In this document: positions 34,020 through 45,056 of the stretch, piece after piece
Numbering within the stretch: position 1 is the stretch's first letter
How the letters are laid out: each line of letters opens with the position of its first letter
Source of the DNA: Orientallactaga sibirica
Taxonomy: Eukaryota; Chordata; Mammalia; Rodentia; Dipodidae
DNA: 64,000 nt
NCBI GenBank assembly: GCA_036365145.1
Contig: JAEOAD010000015.1
Span: 15,059,501-15,123,500, forward strand
Reading direction: 5' to 3'
Program-made: the position numbers and the translations under genes
Notes under the pieces: generated by a model
What the model was told of the DNA's origin: nothing
Database searches by the model: none
Seen by the model: the letters and a program-made list of their open reading frames with translations, nothing else

Positions 34020-35010
34020 TCCCTTGTTTCTTCTTGATGCCAGGATATAACCAGTTCGAATGAAAAACTGGGAAATGTGATTCTTGTACTCCAACCCCAG
34101 CAGAGCAGAGTGTGGAACAGTTTCAGTTGAGAAACAAAGGAAACAACTGGCTCAAACCTACACCACAGACCGCTTCTTCACTTTGACTTTGACAATGAGA
34201 TCTATGCAGTCTGGCCAGATGTCTCTCCTCCCCTCTGCTTGCTCAAGTTGTCAGCTATCAATATCCGTTATACGTTCATGGAACAGAAGGAATAAGATAT
34301 TTTGAGCTTCCATTTCTACAACTGCAGAGGAAAGTAAATCCCTCTCCACAGAATTATTGGGAAAATACTAGGATAATGGGCCATGAGCCATTTGAACTAA
34401 CGCTCTGACAGAATGTGAGAACTCTTCATGGATAATGTCTGTCTTCACCAGGAACCGAGTCCTGAGCTTGTTTTTAGCAGTGTGTGAGGAGGCTGAGAAA
34501 AGAGTGTGAAGCCCACTTACCACCTCTCTTACCCTAAAGAATTTCCAAAGCTCCTTCGGCCTATTTTTGTCCAGTGGTGCTTGAGTGACTACATGAGTTA
34601 TCACCCATAACATACATTTTGATATGAGTGCTGACATTTCTGGTGTTTCCTGATAGGAACACATCACCTATGTGCCCTGGGAAAAGCCATCAGCAACCGT
34701 TCTGGCCTTAGGGTGTTCAGGGTGGAGACAGTGGACAGACAGAGGACAATCTGGCTCCCAAAGTCTTTGTTGATGTCCAGAAAATGAGAGATGGTGGATT
34801 CTTTCAATTAGCTCTGCAAACCTTACCTGGTAGAGTATGTCACAGAACATGGCAGAGGTGCAAGCATCTTGTGTGCACTAAGACAACTGATCAAAGACGT
34901 GCCTACACCTGCCCTGTGCGTGTGGAATCGGATAGCTGTCATCTTGTTATCTTCACAGTGGCAAACACCCCTGGACCAGGGAGTTTGGGGTCCTTAGTTC
35001 TGATTCCTTT
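34020..35010. other. Unassigned DNA
   Basis: No repeat or exon recognised. Open frames up to 99 codons have no known domain. Confidence 0.42.
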
Positions 35011-35011
35011 T

Positions 35012-35013
<2 letters not shown>

Positions 35014-35052
<39 letters not shown>

Positions 35053-35310
35053 GTGCACGCCCAGTTCTAGGCATGAGGAGGCCAGATAAAAATGGTGGGC
35101 ATCCTCCTCTTTTTGTTCATCCCTGTGTTTCTTATTTTTAGATAGGCTGATCCATGAGCCTCAGTGATTCTCTGGTCTCCACTCCCCACAGGCTTGGGGT
35201 TACAGGCATGGGGTTACAGCAATTTACATGGGGAATCAGACTCAAGGTGAATCAGGTCCTCGTGCCTGCTTTCTTGAGTTGCAAGTGATTTTCCCCACTG
35301 AGCCTTCTCC
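35014..35310 (-). mobile_element. B3 SINE with (GT)n at its antisense 3' end
   Basis: An uninterrupted GT run (35014-35048) is followed by 'GGCATGAGGAGGCCAGATAA', 'CTTGGGGTTACAGGCATGG', 'GAATCAGGTCCTCGTGCCTG' and 'TCCCCACTGAGCCTTCTCC', the antisense order of B3. Confidence 0.75.
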
Positions 35311-35805
35311 TCTGCTCTTTATTCCTTACTATTCGCTTCCTCTGTGAGTTGGATGACTCTTTGTATTGCTTTACCCAGCTCTCAGCTTAGACTGTGCATT
35401 TGAAGCACATTCTGCCAGGGATTATGACTTCACTGGTGTGAGAGAGCAAGGAAGGGGAGGCATATATAATGGTTAATACTTCCCAGGCGAGCCTCATGTG
35501 CCTGCAAGGACAAGGTCTCAGCTCTAACACCCTTTAGTGCTCATGAGAAATACCTGAAACACTTCGTAAACCAGGGACTGCTCAGCCCTACCCCAAGTTC
35601 CTGGGATGAATCCTGAGAACCTGCATCCCTGACCCCTTCCCAGGTATGCTTGGGGCAGCAGGCTGGGACCATGTGCGAGAAGCCTTGCTCTCGTCCTGAT
35701 TCTCAGTGATAGTGATTTGGCTCACCAGGGCACATTGAGAGAATGAATGGAAACATGAGCTTTCACAGCTGGAGAGAAGGTACAGTATGGAAATACTTCT
35801 ACCAC
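35311..35805. other. Unassigned DNA
   Basis: No gene or repeat recognised. Confidence 0.42.
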
Positions 35806-36046
35806 TGTTGTGGCTTGACTTGGAAATGTCCCCCATAGGCTCATGCTTTGAACACTTGGTCAACCAGTTGGTGGCACTGCTTGGGAAGGTTGTGGAACCC
35901 TTAGGAGGTGGAGCCTTGGTGGTCACTGGGGCAGGCTTGAGGTTGAATATCCAGCCCCACTTCCTGTTGGCTCGTGCTCTCTGCTTCCTAACTGGATGCA
36001 GTGTGACCATCTGCCTCCTTTTCCTGCTGCCGGGACTTCCTACCAT
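35806..36046 (+). mobile_element. MaLR-type LTR, 3' truncated
   Basis: Starts 'TGTTGTGGCTTGACTTGGAA', then 'TGTCCCCCATAGGCTCATGC', 'CCTTAGGAGGTGGAGCCTTG' and 'CCAGCCCCACTTCCTGTTGG'. The part with the AATAAA signal is missing. The 183-codon open frame at 35787-36338, the longest in the window, starts just upstream and runs through this LTR and the antisense B3 that follows; it is therefore not a gene. Confidence 0.78.
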
Positions 36047-36109
36047 GATTGGGGTGCTGTTAAATCCTCCAATATACAGGGGACAGCTCCCCTCCCCTCA
36101 GCAAAGATC

Positions 36110-36345
36110 AGTCAGTCCAAATATTATTTTCAAGACAGGAACTTGCCCTAAACCTAGAGTTCACCAATTAGCTGGACAAGCTAACCAGAAAGCCCTAGGG
36201 ATCCTCCTGTTTCTGTCTCTCTATCACAGGCATTATGGGCTCAGGCTGCCTTGCCTAGATTTTAGATTGATGGTGGAGATCCAGTCTCAGGTCCTCATGC
36301 CTGCACAGCAAATACTTTACCCACTGAGCCACCTCTAAAGCCCCA
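36110..36345 (-). mobile_element. B3 SINE
   Basis: 'TTTCAAGACAGGAACTTGCC', 'GGGATCCTCCTGTTTCTGTC', 'CTCAGGTCCTCATGCCTGC' and 'CTTTACCCACTGAGCCACCT' give antisense B3. Confidence 0.82.
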
Positions 36346-36414
36346 AAGAAGGATCCTCACCGATGTCATCAAAGATGTTGATGTGGCCACATCCCAAGTT
36401 GTCTGAATGGGCAC

Positions 36415-36747
36415 TGTGGTGGTTTGATTCAGGTGTCCCCCATAAATTTAGGTGTTCTGAATGCTAGGTCCCCAGCTGATGGCAATTTGGAAATTAATGC
36501 CTGCTGGAGGCAGTGTATTGTTGGGGGTGGGTTTGTGGGTGTTATAGCCAGTGTCCCCTTGCTATTGTTTGACACACTCTCTTGTTGCTATGGTCCACCT
36601 TATGTTGGCCAGAGGGTGATGTCCACCCCTCTGCTCATGCCATCATTTTCTCTGCCATGATGGAGCTTCCCCTCAGTCTATAAGCCAAAATAAACCCTTT
36701 TTTCCCAAAAGCTGTTCCTGGTCAGCAATGCAAACCTGACTGCACCA
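36415..36747 (+). mobile_element. ORR1-family solo LTR
   Basis: 'TGTGGTGGTTTGATTCAGGT', 'GTCCCCCATAAATTTAGGTG', 'AGTGTATTGTTGGGGGTGGG', 'AAGCCAAATAAACCC'-type signal region and '...CTGACTGCACCA' match rodent ORR1 closely. The flanks GGCAC (36410-36414) and GGCAT (36748-36752) are a one-mismatch 5-bp target duplication. It sits inside the MLT1. Confidence 0.9.
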
Positions 36748-36951
36748 GGCATTAAATACAAGACAAAGTGAGCTCGAAGAGCAAAGGATCTAAGAAGGAC
36801 CTAGAGAAGACAGAGATTCAGAAGGGAGTAGGTTTGAAGTTATAAGCATGATTGGTGTCATGCTGCCACAATCCAAGGTATTCCTGGAACCTCAAAAAGT
36901 TGGAAAAATCAACCTAGATCCTCAGGAGGAAACAAGGCCCTGCTAACACCT

Positions 36952-39192
36952 TGTATCAGTAGCTTCTTCATTTCTAGGACTAAATACCCAACTAGGAGCA
37001 ACTTATGAAGGAAAGGGGTTTATTACAGCTTACAGTGTCCAGGGGAAGTTTCATTGCAGCGGAGAAAGCATGGCAAGCCTGAGCAGGAAGTGTGTATCAT
37101 ATCTTCATATCAGCAAAAAAGAAGAGAGAGGGCAGAGAGAGAGGCCAAGTAAGGTTTGACTATAAAACCTCAAGGCCTGCCTCAGTGATATACTTCCCCC
37201 AGTAAATCTCCACCTTCAAATCCAAAGTCCCATAATCTTTCCTGACAGTGTCACCAATGGGGGATTGAGTATTCAAACATATGAGAGCATGGGGCATTTT
37301 AAATTCAAGCATTCTGCCCCTGGTTCAGTTTCTTGGCCATCTCATGAGGTAAAATGCATTCAGCCCAACTTTAAAGGTCCCCATAATTTTGATCAGTCCC
37401 AACACTGTTCAAAAGACTAATTTGTCATCTGAGACAGTATTTTAACTGTGAATCCTATAAAATCAAAACACAAGTTACGTAATAAACATTCACATTCTAA
37501 AAGTGAGGAATGGAGGAATAGTAAGGAAATATTGGACCAAAGCAAGGTGAAATCACAGCAGGGAAAACACCAAAGTCTACAGTTCCATGTTTGTTATCTG
37601 CAACTCCTGAACTCCTGCAACTTCTGAGCTCCAACAGATGATATAGCTCTGCCCCTTGAACTGTACTACCTGCAGACTCTCTCAGAGCCCAGATTTGCCC
37701 AAACCTTCAGCTTCTTTGGGCAGATGTCTTATTCTCCAGGCATCTCTAACATCTTGGGGTCTACATTGCAACTTAGGGTTCATCTTCCAGCTTCACTCTG
37801 TGGCCTCCTTACAGAGACTTTGACCCTGACTCACATTTCTTAGCCTTAGCAGCTCTCTGGAGCCATGCTTATAATCCATGATCCTTCCATCTTGCATCTT
37901 TCATGCTTCTAAAGCCAGTACCACATGATAATGCTTCCAAGCTCCACTGCCAAATCAGAATGAAGCCTGGCCTTGGGCCAGAGTTGTGGCAGCCGCTGTG
38001 TGCTGATCTCAAGGAGCAGAGATCTCCTTCACCATTATCCCTTCAGGCCTTGTCCTTTCAAAGGAATTTCTTCAAAGGGTTGTGTATTGCTCACAGGACA
38101 TCCTTCCAGTTGTGCCAATGCAGAGCATTTAATTGCGGTTTTTGCTTTGTTTTTTGTTTGTTTGGTTGGTTTTTGGTTTTTGCTCTACCCAGGCTAGCCT
38201 GGACTTCTCTAGGTAGTCTCAGGGTGTCTTCAAACCTACATCCTCATACCTCTGCCTCCTGAGTGCTGGATCTAAAGGTGTGTACCACCATACCCAGCAG
38301 TTGATTTATCTTTATGGTAATAATTTATTTAACCATTGCAGTTGGAGATGTTGGAGTTTCTGTGCCAGGAACTTTAAACTAGATTTAAACTTACCATTTC
38401 TTACCATGCTAAACTTTCTGTTTTTCACATCTTTCTGCTCTATATTTTCCTCAATTGTAGATCTCAACCAGAGCAGCAAAAAGAATCTATACCGCAGATT
38501 TTCAGATTTTCCTGTTTGAAATTACCTCTGCTACACATGCTTGTTCATGACTTTTAAATTCAACTCTGCTCAAGTTCTCAGAATACAGGGAAAATGCAGC
38601 TAGTTTCTCTGCCATAATATCACATGAACGGTCTCTAGCCTACTTCAACCTCATAAGCTGACCCTCCATAGTCCACATTTCCCTTTGCCTTCTGGTCCTC
38701 CAAACTCCTACCAGAATGTCACATAAAGCTCTGCTTATAGCATTGTAAGGTTTTCCTAGTCAAAAGTTTCAAATCATGCATATTTCTCCTGCAAACCACT
38801 TTCAAAGAATGAGGAACCACACAGGCAAGTTTACATAGCAACAACCTCACTTCTCAGTACTGGTTTTCTGTATCAGTCACTTCTAATTGCTGGGGGAAAA
38901 TATTCAACCAGAAGCAGCATATTTTGGCTTAAAATTTCCAGGGGAATTCCATCAGAGAAGGAATGGCAGGAGCAGAAAGCAGGCAGCACACTGTCATGTC
39001 AGCAGAGAAGTAGAGTGAGAGAGGACAGTAAAGGCTGGTCTGTAAGACCTCAAGGCCTGCCTCCAGTGACATACTTTTTCCAGTGAGACTCCATCTGCTT
39101 AAGTCCATGACCTTCTTTAACAGCACTGGGATTAAGTATTCAAATATATGAATCTATAGAGGGGACCTTTTACATTTACATTTGACTCTAAA
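36952..39192 (-). mobile_element. Full-length MaLR element (LTR-internal-LTR), antisense
   Basis: 3' LTR at 36952 to about 37311 and 5' LTR at 38869-39192. Both begin on the plus strand with TGTATCAGT and both contain the 'TATTCAAA(C/T)ATATGA' segment. The roughly 1.55-kb internal region carries MaLR-like landmarks such as 'CCAACACTGTTCAAAAGAC' near 37397 and a B1 insertion at 38140-38300. CACCT at 36947-36951 and 39193-39197 is an exact 5-bp target duplication. The internal region has no coding capacity. MaLR elements are nonautonomous and rely on ERVL-type machinery (established). Confidence 0.85.
38140..38300 (-). mobile_element. B1 SINE inside the MaLR internal region
   Basis: 'CTACCCAGGCTAGCCTGGAC', 'CCTCTGCCTCCTGAGTGCTG' and 'GGTGTGTACCACCATACCCA' in reverse orientation, with GTTTG-rich tail. 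Confidence 0.88.
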
Positions 39193-39245
39193 CACCTAAA
39201 TATCAGCCTTTTTAGTGAGAATAAATTTCTGTTGTTTTAAAACAC

Positions 39246-39680
39246 CTCCAATAATTGAAAGCAGATCTCAAAGGGATCTGTGTACATCTGTGTTCATAAC
39301 AGCAATGGCCTAGTATCCATTGATCATGAACAGGATAATGTAGCATGGTCTATATGTACAGTGGAACATCAGCCTTCCAAAGAAAAATAATGACACATAC
39401 CACACCCTAGATCAACCTTGAAAGCATTATGCTAAGTAAAATAAACCAGACATAAATGGTAAAAATCCTCTATTATTATATTATGGATGAGGTACTTAGA
39501 ATAGACAATCCAGAGAGACAGAAGGTAGTATGGTAGAATTCCATGGGCTAGTGATGGGGAGTTGTTCAATGAGTGTATAATTTAAGTTTTCAAGATGAAA
39601 ACAATTTACAATCAAGTGGATGTATTTAACACTATTGAAGTACCTACTTAAAATGATGGATCTTAAAATAATGGTTTTCC
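39246..39680 (+). mobile_element. Old L1M 3' end
   Basis: 'TTCATAACAGCAATGGCCTA', 'TGTATATGTACAGTGGAACA'-like region, 'TTGAAAGCATTATGCTAAGT', 'GAGAGACAGAAGGTAGTATG' and 'GATGGGGAGTTGTTCAATGA' follow the L1M 3' end of ORF2 in sense orientation. Confidence 0.75.
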
Positions 39681-39699
39681 TCTCTTGAGCTTGTGCCTG

Positions 39700-39895
39700 T
39701 GCCTCACTACATTCTTACAATCTCCTGCTCCCAGCTACCTCACGAGTGTCTTTCTTTTCTTCAGTGACATTGGTTCACTTATTTACTACCTGTCAGATAA
39801 ATATCAGCAGATGTGCTCCACGGTGGCAGCAAGTTTGTCTTCCCAGATTTAGAAGAGTGCCTATGTCATAGTAGGTGCTTAATGAAATCTGATTA
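39700..39895 (+). mobile_element. MIR-like element
   Basis: Ends in 'GTGCCTATGTCATAGTAGGT' followed by 'GCTTAATGAAATCTGATTAA', as MIR does. The left part is poorly preserved. Confidence 0.45.
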
Positions 39896-39957
39896 ATGGA
39901 ATCAAAGATCTAGAAAATATCTATGAACCGTGCAAGCTCTTTCCATAAGAAGATGGT

Positions 39958-40140
39958 AAGGGCTAGAAGAATGGCTTCGTGGTTAAGGTGTTCACCTGAA
40001 AAGCCAAAGAAGCCAGGTTCGATTCCCCAGGATCCAAGGGGGCACACACGTCTGGAGTTCATCTGCAGTGGCTGGAGGCCCTGGCATGCCCATTCTCTCT
40101 CTCTCCCTCCCTCTTTCCCTGTCAAATAAATAAATATAAA
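39958..40140 (+). mobile_element. DIP-type SINE, core deletion
   Basis: 'GGGCTAGAAGAATGGCTTCG', 'CCAGGTTCGATTCCCCAGGA', 'CGTCTGGAGTTCATCTGCAG', CT tract and AAATA tail. The 'GTAAGCCAGATGCACAAGG' block is deleted. GAAGATGGT(A)A(A)GG-type repeats at both ends suggest a target duplication. Confidence 0.9.
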
Positions 40141-40229
40141 TTATATATATGAAGATGGTGAAAGGATTTCTCCACCCTACTCCTATACCAGGCCTGAAAC
40201 AAATAGACCATAGGTTACATTTCAGCTTT

Positions 40230-40370
40230 ACCAGGTTTGATGGCTGTCAACTTCAGCTGGGTATTTTATGTCCCTAACCTCAATTTATTCTTCTGAGTGA
40301 TGAAGATAAAAAACTCTCATGTCATAAGATATCTGTATTACATCAAAATAAGTTGAAACAAGACCTGGCA
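40230..40370 (+). mobile_element. MIR-like fragment
   Basis: 'TCCCTAACCTCAATTTATTC' and 'TGATGAAGATAAAAAACTCT' recall the MIR middle. Weak. Confidence 0.4.
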
Positions 40371-40643
40371 TAAGTCTTTGGATTCCAAGTCAGTCAGTGT
40401 GAGATGGCAGTGGAACTGGCCTCTAGTTTGTATTGAAGAACATAGAATGTTCAATGGTCCCTGAGACTCATCAAGGTGTTTTTTGGAATTGAGATTATAT
40501 ATTCAATTTTTGTAAATTGCTTCTATATATCAACAAGATGCCATCTACATATTTTATAGAAAGCTTATATTCCCAAAATATAATCTATGTTCTCTTTCAC
40601 TAATGTGCATTAATCATAAACTGGCAGATTAGAGGAGCAATTT

Positions 40644-41262
40644 TGTGATGGTTAATCTCTGTTGTCAGCTCAATCAGGTCAGGAATCAAGTGAGAGCCAT
40701 ATCACTTGGGCAGGGCTGTGAGGACATTTCCAGGAATAATTAGCTGAGAGGGTAAAGACCCTCCCAAAGAGCCCATATATAAAGAAATCCCAGGAGACTA
40801 GTTGGAAAGAAGGAGTTCAGTGAAAGTGTGAAGAGGGAGGGGAGACAAAAGAAGGTAACTGGAGGGGATGATGATCAAAATATATTATGTGCATGAATGA
40901 CAATTGAGAACGAAATTTCTTTTCAAAAATATATCCAAAAGTATGAAAATAAAATGAGTTAATAAAATAAGTCCCAGGAGAAAGCTGTGCTTTTCCCTGC
41001 TGCTTCTCCTTGCTGATGCGCTCATCTACGTCTTTGCTGCCATCCTTCACGGACAATGGAATCCCGTGTCTTTTGCCTTCGAATGTGGAGTGAAGACCAG
41101 TAGCTCTCCAGAAATTCTCCAGGCCTTCAGCCCCAACCTCTTATGTGTAGACAGCCACTGGTAGACTATCCGGCCTATATTGTGGAAGACAATCTAATCA
41201 ATCCCTTTGTACTGCATGCTCATTGTATTGACTTGTTCCTCTAGAGAACCCTGATGAATACA
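40644..41262 (+). mobile_element. ERVL-type LTR (MLT2-like), interrupted by an L1 tail
   Basis: 'TGTGATGGTTAATCTCTGTT', 'GGGCAGGGCTGTGAGGACAT' and a terminal 'TAGAGAACCCTGATGAATAC' are the landmark start, middle and end of ERVL LTRs of the MLT2 type. The flanks AATTT (40639-40643) and AAGTT (41263-41267) may be a decayed target duplication. The L1 at 40798-40968 lies inside. Confidence 0.68.
40798..40968 (+). mobile_element. Short L1 3' end
   Basis: 'GATCAAAATATATTATGTGC' followed by an A-rich, AATAAAATG-containing end resembles the L1 3' termini at 5 kb and 29 kb. AA(A/G)TCCCAGGAGA flanks it at 40785-40797 and 40969-40981, so it inserted into the LTR. Confidence 0.72.
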
Positions 41263-41474
41263 AAGTTCTAGAGAAACCACAACCAGACCTGATGAGCTGA
41301 TAATTGATGGCAATGTAAAGACTGGCATCTGAGCAGAACTTTGTATTTCTTCCAAGTCTACAAGGTCGCAGGTAAACCTTTGTTCTGTTATCGATAGCCA
41401 TCCAGCACTTGGTTCCAGTAATCTGGTCTAGGTTCTTTTCCTTCTTACCTGAGACCCAACAGTCCCTTGCTCCA

Positions 41475-41475
<1 letters not shown>

Positions 41476-41516
<41 letters not shown>
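41476..41516. repeat. (CA)n microsatellite
   Basis: About 20 uninterrupted CA units. The 116-codon antisense frame over it is an artefact. Confidence 0.97.
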
Positions 41517-41518
<2 letters not shown>

Positions 41519-41619
41519 CTGATCCAGCCACAAGCCACTAAGGCCCATTTTTATGTTTATGCTTTACTACCTACTAATCTTCCCATTGCCAGACATGCAT
41601 ACCATTTGTAAATGTATCT

Positions 41620-41900
41620 ACCTTGAAGATACCCATTCATCCTTAAAGACCAAAATCAAGCCTCTCCTGCTTTATGAAAATTTGTTAACCATCCATAGGA
41701 AAATTTCTTTCTTCCAATGTGTTCTTCCATGTAACTCCTCTTTTATTGTTTTGTTTTATTGTTTTGTGACAATTATCTAATTTCCTATTCACCACAGATT
41801 CCAAGAGTCTTATTCATCTCTATATTTCTAGCACCACGCACTGCGTCTAGAACAAAGAGGCCAGCCAATAAATTTTAATTTGAAAGAAAGAATACGTATT
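41620..41900 (+). mobile_element. L2 3' end
   Basis: 'ACCAAAATCAAGCCTCTCCT', 'TCTATATTTCTAGCACCACG' and 'CCAGCCAATAAATTTTAATT' correspond to the 3' end of L2. Confidence 0.65.
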
Positions 41901-41909
41901 GGCTAGGTG

Positions 41910-43920
41910 GATGGATGGATGTATAGATGGCTAACAGTGTTTGGAATCTGGTCTTCTGTCCTAGAAGATAATAAGACCCAACAAATGGATCTCAGATCTC
42001 CAGAGTTAGCTATGTCTCTGAGAATGGGTTATTAACTTAGAAAAGCACTGATGTTTCCTCCTTTGCTTGGCCCTGTTGTTCTAATGTCACTTTAGTTTGT
42101 AATGGGGAAATTGGGGTTCTGGGGTGCTTCCTGGAACCCTAAGACTCATTGAGTTCATATCGCAAACTAACCAAGGCATTGGCAATTCCAGATTCAAGAG
42201 AATGATTTTTTAAATACCACATTTTATTCAGATCTTACAAAGCAGTGGGGAAAGGGGAAGGCTGGGAGGTCAGGGAGAAAATGTGAGGAGAAGAGTTCAC
42301 CACGTGGAGCCCAAAAGCCCATGTGGGCCACGTGTACTCAGGAGCCCAGGTGATCTTAGAAAAAAAAATGTGAAAGAGAATTTAAAAAATAAAATGTGCT
42401 TTCAAGAAGGACCAAAACTGAAGATAGTAATAAAAGGGGGGGGGGAAGGTGTCTCTTCACACTCCAGCATGACTGCCAGGGTGAGAAAGAGCTCTTAGCC
42501 AGCTCCAGAGAGGAAAAAATGGGCCCCTCTCTCCATGGGCCCAGGAGGATATAGGATTTGTGCCATCCCACCTGGAAACACCTACACCAGGTCTCCTAGC
42601 CAATCATCCTGGGCTTAGAGGAGAAATCCACCCATACCTGGGCAGGGTGCACACTTGAGAGGGACCTAATTGGGTGGGATGGATAAACACTAAATTCAAG
42701 ATTGGCACAGGTGGGGCAAGCTGAGACAGATGTGGCAGCCTAAAGCCTCCCCTTTAAGGGCCATCCTGATACTGCCTAATTAATCTAACTGCCTATTCTG
42801 GCACCCCACACAAGTTCATTGAAAAAAAATGAGGATGAGAGAATTTAAGATATTAAGACACAATCAGACTATCAGGAGTAAGGAGTATGGATATCTCCAA
42901 ATTTTTATAACTTTGATTAACTTCTGCTCTTTCTGGCAATTATAATCTGCTCACAGAAAGTTAAGTGGTTGAAATCCTTTCCCTGTTCAACCTTCAGCCT
43001 TAGAACCAGCTTCTGGGAAGTCTGACTTTCTCATAGCTTTCCTCCTGTTTGAGGGACGGAAGCCCCATGGTGAAAGGAAAGAGTTTGTGTTTAAAAACTA
43101 AAGTTCCTGTCATGCCCAAGACAACAGCCGCCATAGCCTGAGTTTCTTCATCTGAAAATAAAAGTGAAATAGTCAATGTCTAGGGGATTGAAGGTCTCCC
43201 TTTACAGTCACGCTGTGCTCAATCTGTCCCCCAAATTACTTCTTTTATTCAGAACACCCTCATTTCTGCCTCCATGTTCTGCCTCCTTTTTGCTTGTATT
43301 TGAAGCTTTTTATCTATCCTAGTAGGGCCCTTGAGTGGGTGTGGCCAAGAATGGGGAAGCCTACTGCCTAGATGAGAGAGAAGTAGGCCATTCACACACA
43401 TCTGTGCTTGTTTTTCCTTGCAGTGCGCAGAGCACATCTCTGCCCATACTGGCAAGGGTGATGACCACAGTAAGGAAGGGAGAGAAATCTCCATTGCTGG
43501 GCCAAGTGTGTGGGGAAGAGGAAGTGTTTCCTATTGTTTATAAGTTGTCCTTGTCTGTTTGGCTTTAGTACATATTTCAAGCATCTGGCACAATGTGGGT
43601 GGTTAAAAAATCTGCAATTGCTGACCAGAAGTATCACACTATGTAAGGCACAGAAGGCACACCTCCATAAATATGGTAGGTGATAGCGTGGCAGAAGGAA
43701 AAGGTGCTGAGATTGCAGGTAGGTAAGTATTAGGATGTGGATTTCTACAAAGCACCACTCTTGAGTTCCTGTGCTCAATGTCCCAACCTTTCAGCAAGGG
43801 ATGGAGTAAACTTCTACCAAGGCTGACTTTATATAGAAAAGTAAGATATTATTAATCACTTCAGGGCGTCCAAAGACCCTACCCCTAAAGCACTAAGATT
43901 TGGTTGCTTTGTTTTATCCT
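41910..43920. other. 2-kb stretch with little recognised
   Basis: A weak MIR-like patch lies at about 43095-43190 ('GAGTTTCTTCATCTGAAAAT'). Otherwise no repeat or exon recognised. Open frames of 71-128 codons overlap antisense and have no known domain. Confidence 0.42.
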
Positions 43921-43924
43921 TTTG

Positions 43925-44015
43925 GGTTTTTTGAGGTAGGGTCCCACTCTAGCCCAGGTTGACCTGGAATTCACTATATAGTATCAGGCTGGCCTCGAAT
44001 TCATGCTGATCTTTT
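43925..44015 (-). mobile_element. B1 SINE, truncated
   Basis: 'TTTGAGGTAGGGTCCCACTC', 'GACCTGGAATTCACTATATA' and then an early stop; the head of B1 is missing. Confidence 0.85.
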
Positions 44016-44028
44016 CTAAGTTAGGCTA

Positions 44029-44256
44029 TGTGGTAGTTTAAATAGATGCCTCCCAATAGATTCAAGAGTTTATTAAAACTTATTGGATTTCCAGCCACCT
44101 GGCTGGGGAAGGTGTCCCTGGGCAGATCTTAGGGTCCAGGCCTAAGATGTAGTGGTGGATTAAAAATTCCAATCTAAAGATATGCAAAGTGCCTGAGTTC
44201 CTCCTGGAGTTCCTAAAGTATGCTCTATGTCTTGGCTTTTGGTTTTTTTGGCTTGG

Positions 44257-44302
<46 letters not shown>

Positions 44303-44437
44303 ATCTATGAAAATAGGCCAGTTTCTTCTGCCATTAGGGAACATCCTCTGGATCTGTAAGCTTCAATAAATATCCCTTCATCCTTAACTGTTCCTGGTCT
44401 GGAAGTTCATCTCAGTAACCTGAAGCTGTCTGCTATA
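44029..44437 (+). mobile_element. Solo LTR with exact 5-bp target duplication
   Basis: Starts 'TGTGGTAGTTTAAATAGATG', shares 'CAATCTAAAGATATGCAAAG' and 'CTTCAATAAATATCCCTTCA' with the copy at 13274-13658, and ends 'CTGCTATA'. GGCTA stands at 44024-44028 and 44438-44442. A (CT)n run (about 44262-44298) lies inside. MaLR-type, solo. Confidence 0.88.
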
Positions 44438-44582
44438 GGCTAAGACTAATTTAAGTAAATTAGGAAAAAGAAGAGTGATGCTTGCCTTCATCCATTTGCT
44501 TAATTATTCATATATGAAATGTTATTTGTAGTCTCGCATCTATTGGCTCATCTATCTATTTCACATTCACATGACATCAGTT

Positions 44583-44852
44583 ATTTTTTTTTCTTTTCTT
44601 TTTTTTTTTGAGAGAGCCAGAGAGAGAGGGAGAGGAAGACATAGAGATGGGCACACCAGCAGCCTCTCAGCTGCTGTGAACGGAATCCAGATGTGTGTGC
44701 CCCCCTTGTGGTCAAGTGTGGTATTGTGCCCTTGTGTCACTTTGCATCTGGCTAAACATGGGACCTGGAGATTGGAAACACTGGATATTGGAACTGGCAT
44801 TCTTGGGCTTAGGAGACAGGTGCCTTAAACTCTAAGCCATCTCTCCAGCCCC
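44583..44852 (-). mobile_element. DIP-type SINE, long variant
   Basis: Antisense copy with a GA run, 'CAGCAGCCTCTCAGCTGCTG', 'GTGTCACTTTGCATCTGGCT' and 'TAAGCCATCTCTCCAGCCCC'. It has the same expanded core as the copies at 134 and 2505. Confidence 0.92.
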
Positions 44853-45056
44853 TCTTTTTTTCTTTTTTAATGAGTGAGAGAGAGAATTAGTGTGCCAGGG
44901 CCTCCAGCCACTGCAATCGAATTCCAGATGCATGCACCATCTTGTGTGCATGTGCAACCTTACACATGCATCACCTTGTGCATCTGGTTTATGTGGGATC
45001 TGGGGAGTTGAACATGGGACCTGAGGCTTTGTAGGCAAGTGCCTTAACTGCTAAGC
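44853..45056 (-). mobile_element. DIP-type SINE, expanded core
   Basis: Antisense copy abutting the previous one head to tail: GA run, 'GGGCCTCCAGCCACTGCAAT', 'CACCTTGTGCATCTGGTTTA' and 'AGTGCCTTAACTGCTAAGC'. The 'TGTGTGCATGTGCAACCTTA' stretch makes its core longer than the short variant. Confidence 0.9.

Larger units (their letters stand above)
36350..39245 (+). mobile_element. MLT1 LTR broken into three pieces by two later insertions
   Basis: Piece 1 (36350-36414) resembles the 'TCTTTGCAGATGTAATTA...' part. Piece 2 (36748-36951) carries 'AGACAGAGATTCAGAAGGGA', 'CATGCTGCCACAATCCAAGG' and 'CCCTGCTAACACCT'. Piece 3 (39193-39245) completes it with 'GAGAATAAATTTCTGTTGTT', the MLT1 polyadenylation-signal region. 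The gaps are an ORR1 LTR (36415-36747) and a full MaLR element (36952-39192). Confidence 0.75.

Noticed and set aside
35787..36338. 183-codon open frame, the longest in the window, with hydrophobic stretches
   Set aside because: It runs through a MaLR LTR (35806-36046) and an antisense B3 SINE (36110-36345). The apparent membrane-like segments are translated repeat DNA.
41198..41548. 116-codon minus-strand open frame
   Set aside because: It is built on the (CA)n microsatellite and LTR end and has no known motif.
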